Source: Neoscytalidium dimidiatum (taxonomy: Eukaryota; Ascomycota; Dothideomycetes; Botryosphaeriales; Botryosphaeriaceae). Taken from it: a stretch of DNA of 64,000 nt. Shown here piece after piece: positions 1 through 9,200 of this stretch (its first letter is position 1; each line of letters starts with the position of its first letter). The position numbers were made by a program, and so were the translations under genes. Under the pieces are notes generated by a model that did no database searches, had not been told where the DNA came from, and was given only the letters and a program-made list of their open reading frames with translations. The stretch is from assembly GCA_037367355.1 (NCBI GenBank), contig CM074699.1, forward strand, positions 3,472,001 through 3,536,000. Reading direction: 5' to 3'.

Positions 1-876
1 GAGGGACCGAGCACCGGTGTAGCGATACCGGCGGGGTACGTGCAGGCGGCTGATCAGCAACAGGAGCAGCAAGCGACGTTAAGGCTGGATCCGGCCGATT
101 TGCAGGCGCTCGCGCCGTTCGACCATGGCCAGCACCAGCAGGACGCGTGGCCCCAATATACTTCAGGACCGGGCATTAACGCCGCACCCGCAAGCGCCTC
201 CGCTGCGTCCAACGGCCCTGAAATCATCTCATCGCCAGATTTCTCCGTCCTCGACCCTTCATTGTTCGTCCCCGTCGCCGTCGCCGCCCCCACCGCTTCT
301 GCTCCGGCTCCCGGTCGTACCCCAACGTCGTCGACCCACCACCAGCGACAGGACCTCACCGTTCCCGACCATCCTGCCAACACCTTCTCCGCCCCTCTCG
401 CTCCCATCGGACCAATCCGTCCCACCACCACCCCATTCAGACTCAATCGCCGCCGACCCAACACGACCTCGACCACAAACATCCACCTCACCTCCCCCTT
501 CCGCCTCGCCAGCCCCTTCGCCCCTACGTCCACACCACAGAATGTCAAGCGCTCCGCTCCGTCCGATGACGGGAACGAGGATAACTACGCAGACCACCCG
601 CCCGCCAAACGCGTTCGTGTGTCCGTCCCGCTCCTCGACGAGACCGAGCTCGCCGTGAGCCCCAAGACGCGGAGCAGCGCCCGGTGCCTGTCGCCGTCGT
701 CTTCTGCGAACGGCAGCGTCTGGTCGCCGCGACGGAGTGCGCGGTTGAGCTTGGCGATGGCGTCGGTGTCGGCGTCGAGTGGCAGTAGGGGTTCGCAGTT
801 GAGCCGGGCGAGCGGGAGTGTGGGCAGTTTGGGGAGCTTGGGGAGTCTGTTCGGAAGGGATTTAGTGGATGAATGA
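1..876 (+). CDS. 3' part of an unknown low-complexity, probably nuclear protein (5' end outside window)
   Basis: The frame is open from the first base of the window and ends at the stop at 874-876, so this is the C-terminal about 291 residues of a longer gene. There is no in-frame ATG near the left edge, so the true start lies upstream. The protein is Gln-rich at first (QQQEQQ), then rich in Pro, Ser, Thr and Ala. It contains a c-Myc-like basic nuclear localisation motif, PPAKRVRV, and a tail of Ser/Gly repeats (GSLGSLGSLFG) ending in RDLVDE. I recognise no catalytic or DNA-binding domain. It converges on the minus-strand S8 gene, with about 260 bp between the two stop codons. The single open frame and an amino-acid composition typical of disordered fungal regulators favour a real gene; function unknown. 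Confidence 0.6.
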   Translation, partial: EGPSTGVAIPAGYVQAADQQQEQQATLRLDPADLQALAPFDHGQHQQDAWPQYTSGPGINAAPASASAASNGPEIISSPDFSVLDPSLFVPVAVAAPTASAPAPGRTPTSSTHHQRQDLTVPDHPANTFSAPLAPIGPIRPTTTPFRLNRRRPNTTSTTNIHLTSPFRLASPFAPTSTPQNVKRSAPSDDGNEDNYADHPPAKRVRVSVPLLDETELAVSPKTRSSARCLSPSSSANGSVWSPRRSARLSLAMASVSASSGSRGSQLSRASGSVGSLGSLGSLFGRDLVDE

Positions 877-1135
877 GTTACCGAGGGATGAACTATGTGT
901 TCTTTCTCTCTTTCTTTTGTCTTCCGACTGTGGCGTAGACGTGGCGTTTTGGGCGGGGGGTTTCTTTGTTGGACGGCCCTGGTGGCTGGGTCCAAGGAGA
1001 GAAAAGGTAGGTTGAAAGGTGAGTCGTTCCTACTTTCTTGTTAGACATATCTTAATGAATATACCTATATCAATATTGTAACCCAAGACCGGACTATGCA
1101 TTTACCTATTTTCATAGATGTTTCGAGCACATCCG
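877..1135. other. Convergent intergenic spacer
   Basis: Short spacer between the stop codons of the left-edge gene (+) and the ankyrin/S8 gene (-). It has a T- and A-rich middle (about 1030-1080) that could carry the 3' ends of both transcripts. No further gene is seen. Confidence 0.5.
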
Positions 1136-4100
1136 CTACAGTAGATTCTGGGGGCCGAACACCAGTTTCCTCCTGGACTTCAGCTTATCTGCTACGGTTA
1201 CAATGATTTCACGTTTGACATCCTTCTCCTTGCCCTCTCCTTCCCTCGGTGCCGTTTCAAATGTATTCCAAACCTCGACATACTTGTTGTCACTGTCCTT
1301 GCTCGTGTATATTGCATGGAACGCCTCGGCCATGCGTTCGCGCGACTTCATCGCATTGAAATCGTCCAGCGTGACCTGTTTGACCTGTTGATCCTTTGCA
1401 ATGCAGTGGTACGCGGAGAACTGCACACAGTAAAGTACAAGGGCGGCCAAGCCAGCAGCCAGCGCGGTTGCGACGCTTGAGCCGCTCACGAGACTGCACT
1501 TCTCCACCGGCACGTTGCCGGGGCGTTCCTTGATGACCTTGTCGCCGGGGAAGATGAAGTCGACGTGAGAGGCGCGAGTCCACCTCCACGCCGTGCCCCA
1601 CGCAGTGGCTGCGCCAATCTTGAATCGGCTCGTATTCGCCGCGGGGTGACTCTCGTCTACGTCGGTGCCTTGATCGTTAGCTGAACAGAAGAGGAGTATG
1701 TTTTTCTTGGCCGCCTCGTCCAGCGCCGCCTCGAGCTTGTTGATGTCGGCTTCGTTCTCGGTGGTCTTCTCGATGGTCCACGACATGGAAATTATGTCAA
1801 CGCCCCTGTCAATTGCTGCCCGCACGGCCTGGAAAGGATCTTGTCAGTACATGAGAAGAGTGGTGCGTGCCCTGCACGTACCTTTTCGGCGCTCTTAGCC
1901 GTGATTTGTCTTTTCCCCTGCTCTCCAGTGCTGTACTCGTCGAGCCTGAGGACGTAAAGTTGGACCTTAGGACAGACTCTACAGATCAGGCTCGCCATGA
2001 CTGTTCCATGGAAGCCACTGGTCGCCCAGTATGGCGCGTTGAGATTGTTGTGGTTTCGGAAGCTACGACCGCCAACAACCTTGTCGACCACGGACTGCTC
2101 GTCGATATCAAATCCGTCGTCAATGAGCCCGATGGTGATTGGCTTCGGCTCGGCACCCTTCAGACGAGAGGCATCTAGGTCAACGTTTTGAATGAATGTC
2201 GCAAAATCATCCATGCATGTCAACCACTTGTGCTGGTCCTTGTGTTGCTCTTGCGAGGCCATTGGCCCTTCTCCCACATCTCTCTTCTTCAGAGGTAGCT
2301 CATCTCGTTCGATTTTCACATTGATTTCTGGGGGAGGGCAGTCCTGGTCCTTTGCATCCTTGGCTTGCTTGCTCGCAATGTTTTCGATGAGTAGGCGTCT
2401 GTTGTGTTTTAATCGTGCAGAAAATGCATCCAGATTCCTTTTCTCTCTTGCCCGTGTCTCCAAACCCTGCAGAATAGTTAATTTCGGAACCCCATCAAGA
2501 TCGGACTGTGCGTACCTGATTCTCATAGAGCACAACCGTCTCAAGCTTCTTTAGCTCGTTGAGACCCTCTGCCTCGCTCCAGCCGCGCAGAACAGCATTG
2601 TTGCCGCTCCAGTACAGGCAAACCTGGCTGACGTTGGGTGCAGCCTTGGCTATAACCTCGGAGCTGAGATCCGACTTCCGCCAGTCCCATACCTTGAGCA
2701 CCTCGATCCCCTGAAGAGCTTTCTCGATCGTCTCGTCGCTGTGGGACGGCTCCTCACGATCGTCGATATACAGATTGAAGATTCGCTTGACACCCTTGCG
2801 GCGAAGCCAATCAAAGATGATTGTGTAATCATCTCGGCCTTTGCCCACATCCTTGACAGCAGGCTTGGAAAGAAATTTGGACGTTGCCGCTGGAGGCTTG
2901 GCCACCCGGATGTTGGGGAGCAGCACGTATTTGAGGGTATCCTCGAAGACGACGTATTTCATCCTCTCCAGCCTCTGTAGAGAGACGACGGGCGGCCCGT
3001 CGGCCAAGGACCAGTACAGCTCTTTTTCTGTCACGACGCTTAGCTACCGTCAATCGCCTTCCTTACCGGCGGCGAACTTACCTTGGACCGGCCCATAGAG
3101 AAAAGAAACGATGCTCTCATGGTCCTCCCTGGTCCTCATGTAATGCAGCTTCAAGAAGTCTCTGATCTCATTGGCCGTGGCATCCGTGACCGCTTCCTTT
3201 TTCCTCGACCTCCTGTTAGTATCCGAGGCCGGTGCTTTGAGTGGGGCCGGAGACATCGTTCCGGAAGTTTTACCAGCCAACTTGGATCCATCTGGGTGGC
3301 CGCTTCTCGGGCCGCTACTCTGGGCGCTGATGTCCGGGCGAGTAGGCTGCCGCTGGATGCCGCGCATGGGCAGATCCTGCCGCTCTCGCGCCTGGTCCTT
3401 GTACCTGCTCTGGGGCAGTTCCTTCAAGCGAACGAGCTGGTCCGTCGGGGCCGTGCGGGACTCTGGAGTTTTGGGCGCCGGCCCTCCCGGGATGCCTTTC
3501 GCGCTCTCCTTCGCGGTCCTGCCGGCGGCCGCCGCCTCGGCCGGCTCGCGGCGGCGCTCCTCCTTCTTTTCTTTGGTCCCCGCGGCGTCGGCCTTCTCCT
3601 TCGCTTCCCGCCGCGTCTTCTCGTGGTGGCGGTACGCCGAGAGCCGGGAAGGGTCGTCGGCGCCCACGTTGACGTCCAGAGCGGCGTCGCAGCGGCCGAC
3701 CAGCGCGCGGACGACGTCCATCTGCGACTCGGTGCAGCGCTCCCATTCCACGGCGATGTGAAGCGGGGTCTTCCGGTCGTTGTTCTGCGCGCACAGCGTC
3801 TCGGTGTCGCGAACCCTTTCGATCAGCTTGAGCGCGATCCTCCGCGCGTACTTGTGCTTGCTGAGCATGGCCTTGTGCAGGCAGTTGTTGTTCTTGGAGT
3901 CCTGCAGGGACAGGACGCGGTCGACGTCGCCCTCCGTGTCGTACGCGTTGCACATGTAGTCGACGAGCTTGGCGATTCCGGCCATGATGGCGGCCTGGAG
4001 CGGCGTGGTGCCGGAATTGTCCTTCTCTTCCATAAGCTGGCGGTGGTTCTTGATGAGATGTTCCACAAGCGGCTTCAACGCCCTGGCGCTGTCTTTCCCG

Positions 4101-4372
4101 GACTCGGCGATCATGTGCAGAAGGTTCCTCGGATTATGATCGTTTGTCCGTTGGTCGAGGTAGTCGTATTCATCCGGCCGGCTAGTCAGGGTGTTGACGT
4201 CCAGCTTGCCGTCCCTGAAGCCGGCGATAATCTTTTCGAACTGGGCTTTTCTGTCTTCTTCTTGGTCTTCTTCATCCTCGCTTTCCTCCTCACTTGATTC
4301 TCTCTCCTCGTCGGTGTCATGATCTTCGGCCTTCGCCTGCTCGTCAGAGTCATGTAGGCGCGTTTCTTCCAT
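1136..4372 (-). CDS. Ankyrin-repeat protein with C-terminal subtilisin-like (peptidase S8) domain
   Basis: Four exons: 4372-3082, 3027-2516, 2466-1882 and 1828-1136, giving about 1026 aa. Introns are 54, 49 and 53 nt with good donors (GTAAGT, GTACGC, GTACGT), and all phases match. The start is the ATG at 4372 (MEETRL); upstream in-frame residues look like leader sequence. Order: acidic N-terminus (1-70); ankyrin-like repeats (about 80-240, with GTTPLQAAIMAG and RKTPLHIAVEW); a charged linker; a middle region with motifs FDWLRRKGVKRI and LYWSGNNAVLRGWSE, which I recall from other fungal proteins of this type; then the S8 domain. The triad is visible: Asp about 717 in IGLIDDGFD, His about 754 in GFHGTVMAS, Ser about 914 in SGSSVATALAAG, plus oxyanion Asn about 847 in SANDQG. 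No signal peptide is present, so it should be an intracellular protease. It is divergent from the 307-aa gene at 4840. Known biology: fungal S8 proteins of this sort can activate cell-death effectors. That role here is inference. Confidence 0.9.
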
Positions 4373-4839
4373 GATAGGCAATATATTAGCAGGTCTGAAC
4401 GAAATCTTGATTTCGTGTTCGCACGCAGATGGAACGACCGGGGAGTAGAGGCGCGAAGTGCTTGCACGCTTGGGATAGCATACTACAGAGCCCGAGACGC
4501 ATCGTAGCTGAGGCTGTAGGGTACATGCAAGGGAAATGAGGGCTGGCATCTTAGCCCCCAAAGCAGGGCATCAGCTTACGTACTTGTTGCGGTAATCTAA
4601 TCTGGAAAAGACTGCTGGGGCCGACCAATGCTGCCCCACCTCCAATCCCGAGGAGGAAGGTGGGTTGGCGACTGAGAAACAGCCCCCAACGCACACGAGT
4701 CAAACACCATGAACCCATAAAGCGAAATGCTATTATTACGAGATATGTATGAGCCCAAGAAACGACCGGACCCAAATTTGAAAAAGCCGAACAACCCTCC
4801 TTGTCTTCATAATTCAATGTTATTGCGGACGACACGACC
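4373..4839. promoter_or_regulatory. Shared divergent promoter region
   Basis: 467 bp separate the start codons of the S8 protease gene (-) and the unknown beta-rich protein gene (+). Both genes must draw their promoters from this stretch, which suggests co-regulation. Small open frames here (for example 4551-4841 on the minus strand) have no coding character. No specific factor site is claimed. Confidence 0.55.
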
Positions 4840-5763
4840 ATGTCGGAGGTTTTGGACAGCTATCCGGTGGATATCGATGAGCAGGAAGACGACGAGTACG
4901 ATGATGAGGACGTTTTCGACATCGGACTGAACCCGACCGGCGACGACGGCAGCTCATTCCGCACCCAGAACGACCCGGCAGCGCCATACCAGCGGACAAA
5001 TGTCACCGAGCGCAGAGGAGCAGTCGACATCCGCTGCACTTGTCTGGACGTCATTCACGGCCTTGTGAGCCCCGACGCGGAAGAGTTTGCGACGCTTATC
5101 GTTCTTCAATTCAGATTCGACAGTCGCAAGAAAGCAAGGCGGATTTCTGCAGTAAACATCTCCCTCCAATTTGCACCGGAGCAACACGGTGACCCTGAGC
5201 CGGAAGTTTTTCAAATTGCACCTGACGACAGCATGGTGCTGGTCCAGACGTCCCAGACTGAGGACAAGAAAACGACAGCAGGTGTGAAAATCGGTGCACC
5301 TCCTCTTGCCGGTGTAGAGTTGGGGGGTGAGCTGGGCTGGGAAAGCAGCATCAGCCGAGAAACCACGGACGCAACAAAAGTCATCGGTTCCAAGGATCTG
5401 CGAGGGAGGACGTACGGAAACGCGGACAGCGCATCTTGGTCACTGCTTGAGAATAGCAGCACCAAGACTGGAGTCCCCACGACCATGCGTACGGCAATCT
5501 TGTTGAAAAGGCAGGACGAGAAGCCTTTCCGCTGCGATTTTAAGATCCACGCCACGGTTGATCCTCTGAGCTCTATGGAGAATCATCTTCAAAAGCTATT
5601 CGGCACAAGGCCTAAAGACGGTCCCCTTCTTTTTGATCCGGAAAAGCCTCCCACGAACAAGCTGCAGACGTACGATCTTTCGGCGCTTGGATCTGTGGAC
5701 TTGGGTCACCTCTCAGGCGTGACCTTCATGACTGTCCTTGACTCAGCGGTCAAGCATATTTAG
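4840..5763 (+). CDS. Unknown beta-rich cytosolic protein paired with the S8 protease
   Basis: Single-exon gene of 307 aa; the ATG at 4840 follows a purine-rich context. The first about 35 residues are strongly acidic (DEQEDDEYDDEDVFD). The rest alternates hydrophobic and polar residues as in beta sheets. It includes a glycine-rich stretch with possible hairpin character (AGVELGGELGWESS), a W-S-L-L-E-N motif, a GVPTTMRTAILLKR segment and a C-terminal LFDPEKPP...SALGSVDL part. There is no signal peptide, transmembrane helix or catalytic motif. I recall similar about 300-aa hypothetical proteins with WxLxEN and LLKR motifs from other ascomycetes, but no function. The head-to-head layout with an S8 protease gene resembles fungal gasdermin-like/protease pairs. 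I cannot show gasdermin homology, so a substrate or effector role is inference. Confidence 0.85.
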   Translation: MSEVLDSYPVDIDEQEDDEYDDEDVFDIGLNPTGDDGSSFRTQNDPAAPYQRTNVTERRGAVDIRCTCLDVIHGLVSPDAEEFATLIVLQFRFDSRKKARRISAVNISLQFAPEQHGDPEPEVFQIAPDDSMVLVQTSQTEDKKTTAGVKIGAPPLAGVELGGELGWESSISRETTDATKVIGSKDLRGRTYGNADSASWSLLENSSTKTGVPTTMRTAILLKRQDEKPFRCDFKIHATVDPLSSMENHLQKLFGTRPKDGPLLFDPEKPPTNKLQTYDLSALGSVDLGHLSGVTFMTVLDSAVKHI

Positions 5764-6220
5764 AAACAAAGATCGACAAGTCAATGCAAACTCTTACTGC
5801 TCAGTCATGGCTGTCGTAAACCGTGATTCGCAGAAGTATGCTGCCGCCGGCTGAATAGTGGGGGAATTAAGTAGTAGGCTTCAGCGGTGGCGCGCTTATC
5901 TTGTCTGTTTCGAGCTACTCGTTCGGGTTGGCCCCCAAACAAAGTAACAAATTTTTCCGCCCCCACATGTCTAGCTAGACCGTTGTTGGTTGGATGGGGA
6001 TAAGGTACCGTCAGCCGTGGCGGTCCGGCATGGAGCTGTACGCAGCCTCGCGTGCGACCAGACTACGGGTGGGGCCTGTAGGACCACATCAGCCTCGCGT
6101 GCCCCGTCGCCTACTGCAACCTCCGGCCCAACGACGCCGGGCTCGGTTTAGGTCTCTGAGTGCAGCTGTAAAATCTCTCATTCCGGTCGCAAATTCAGCT
6201 GCGAGGTAACAAGCGCGAAG
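5764..6220. other. Spacer upstream of the NLR-like gene
   Basis: About 457 bp between the 307-aa gene and the start codon of the NLR-like gene. It should hold the terminator of the first and promoter of the second. The small frame at 5994-6209 is Arg-rich with no recognisable features and is not called. Confidence 0.4.
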
Positions 6221-9200
6221 ATGGCGAGTATCGCTTCAGATGACGGCCATTCTTCAGCTACAAGCGACGATCACGACACGTCTTCTGTGGAAGACTCAGA
6301 GCCTGTGGGAGACACCGTTACCAGCGAGCGCCGGCACAGCATTCCCGCCATAATCGGCGCAGATGAAAATGAGGAGGAAGATGGCGGCAAATATGGTCTC
6401 CATAACAAGGATGGGCCTTTGTTCGAGGACGAATTCGAGTACGTCGATCTCGCGAAGCCGCGCGTCGTTGCGCATCTATATCTGACCAAAGCAGCGTCAT
6501 CACCGTCCATGGCCTTCACGGTGACCGCGAGACAAGTTGGCAAGCTCGAGATGAATCGAAACGAGAAACGGTCAAAGGACTGGCAGACCTTGCGCTCGAT
6601 TTGGGCTTTCGTCTGATGAACTATGGCTACGATACTCTCAAAGGCCAGCATAGTATCCTCTCCAAAGAAGGCATAGCTGAGGAGGCATCAAACTTGCTAC
6701 GTGAGCTTACAGAGGCAAGAAAGTGGAGAGATAAAGTTCGCATAGATGAAGGGCTGGGCGGCACACGTACTGATCACTGCTTGCAGGATACCTTCCGAGG
6801 CATAGTATTTGTTTCCCATGATATTGGGGGGACAATTGTCAAACGAGTAACAACATTTCTATTTTAGACCGTGTAAATTCAGCTGACTGCTTGTAGGCCT
6901 TGTGTCAAGCGGTCACCGATCCACAGTATGCCGACATCGCCTATTCGACCAAATGGCTTGTACTCAACCCCCCAACGCTGACATATTCTGTTATTTCTTG
7001 CTAACAATCTCGATTGAGATCTTCCTCGGCTGTCCACACAGGTGGCATAGTGTCAGCGATATGGAAGACAAGATTGCACGACTTGTCTTCTCGGGTCCAA
7101 ACGTACCCCAGAGCAATGTTTTGTCCCATGTCCAAAGCCTCGCAAGAGCTGTTATTGAATGCAATGAAGCTTTCGTAGAGTCCAAGGCCCTCCTCCGCGC
7201 AGAGATACTTAGTATCAGGTCTAGCCTTACAGACTTGAATGAATGTGTAAGATCTCAAAAAATAAAAAACAAATCTAGCTGAGCTAGTTCAACTCACTTC
7301 CAAGCTTCAGATTTTCGATGAGTTTGAGGCGTCTTTCAGAACCGGATTCACGTACGGCTACGATTTTTCTCAGCCACACGCGTTTCTGCCCTGTGCGGAG
7401 GAAATGTCCAGTATACGTTCATTTTTTGTGGACTTCAAAAACCAGCTCAAGCCTAGTACGCTGATATGATTCTATCAAAGCACAATTAGGTGTCATATTA
7501 ACGTGTTCTAGGTAGCTTGCCGGCAGAGCAAACGGAAGAATTTTCATATTTGGACATGCTTGTCTCGCTTGCGTCTCCGGTTCGATCAATACTTTTACAC
7601 CGGTACCATAGCCATCCTCTCACCAGCAGCTCACAATTCACCGACTGGCTGGAAAACACCCGTTCGGATATTTTGGTTGTCCACGGGCGAAGGACGACGC
7701 AACGGATCTCTGGATACGCCTACGAAAAGATAGTACTAAAGTCCTCATTGGACGACATCAGCACCTACTTTTCGTTTGATCAGAATGATGATCGATACAA
7801 CAGCACACAGGCTTTCCTCAAAACTACGCTAGCCCAGTGGGTGACGAAGGAGCAAGTCATCAAAGCCGACTTCAATTTCCGGAGGGAGATGTCTCGATTC
7901 TGCATGCAACGCTCTTTTACGGAACAGGACCTGCTAATCTTGTTGGCCAGACTGCGCTCCATCTATCTGGATGGAGAGACCGTCTTCGTGCTCGACAATC
8001 TAGACGAATGTGCAGACAGGCTGTCTTCGTTCTGGCGCTTGGTCGCTGAGATATTCGAAACGCGGGACAAGCCCTGGAAATTCCTCATCTTCACCAAGTC
8101 AGAAGACTCTCTTGACGAGTGGCTGAAGAGCTGGCCGAGCATCACTCTTGAGAATGAATCGACACCCGAGGAGTCATGTCCCTGCGTCACAGATGAGATT
8201 GACGGCAAACTGCATCAATTTGATACCGGCTCCGCGGTCGGACCAACGATTCGAAATTCTAGAGAACAGCTTTTGAGGAAATGTGGTGATGACATCGGCC
8301 TGACCCGATTGTTGTTCGAAGATCTCCAGAATTGCCAGTCTCAGCGTACGCATTCATCGCTCATTGCAGCTCTCAAGGCGCTTCCAGATACAACTGTGGA
8401 CATTCTGATCGAGAGGGCATTGAACGCCATACCTGAAGCAAAACGCAGACTCGTAGCAAGAGCCATCACTTGGGTACTGTTTTCTTTCCACCCTCTCAGC
8501 CTTGGGGAATTACATTCAGCACTTGCGATATCAGAGCAGACCCATACAAGCTCATCTGCCGAAACTCACAGCGATCGATCTTCTTCTGCGCCGGATATAG
8601 CAAACGCGTTAGCCGATGTCGCTATCTTTGATTTTTCCAACATCCAGGAAATCCGCTTCCAACATCCAAAGTTGAGGGATTTTATTCTCCAGTCTGAGAA
8701 TGAATGGTACGATGTGAAGAGATCCGCACACGAAGTGATGGCGGAGACCTGCCTTACGTTCCTTAGTACTCCAACCGCTCAAGAATCTTTGAGCACAGTA
8801 TGTACTGTTCAACATGGCGTTTTGTCCACGCCATCTGTCAAGCCACGGACGGATATAGCATCCTACGCCGCTTCCTACTGGAGCCGCCACTACACTCTTG
8901 CCTCCACGAAGTCCCACTTGAGACAGCAGGCTTTGGAGTTTTTCCAGAACAAAGCGGCTATGCGGGCATGGGAGATGGCCTATTGGTTTATGTCGAATCC
9001 GTTTTCTCGGACGGACCGCTCATACTTGTCCGAACTACCACTTTTGGCCTCGACTGGCCTCCAGGACGTATACGAGCGTTGGGTGAAAGAGGCGAACATC
9101 ACCCAAGCCGACGAGCAAGCTTGGCTTCCTTACGCTCTGGCCGAGGCCGCAAGGAACGGACATCGCAAATCCGTTCATCGCATGCTTCAATCGGCTGAGT

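Noticed and set aside
3083..4297. 404-codon plus-strand frame opposite the ankyrin/S8 gene
   Set aside because: Antisense shadow; the minus strand carries ankyrin motifs and matched splice sites.
4840..5763. Firm gasdermin label for the 307-aa protein
   Set aside because: Only the gene arrangement and beta-rich character suggest it; I see no diagnostic motif, so it stays unknown.
6484..6651. Frameshift/pseudogene reading at the start of the NLR-like gene
   Set aside because: A 56-nt intron (6439-6494) with GTACGT, CTGAC and CAG restores the frame exactly at VITVHGLHGD.
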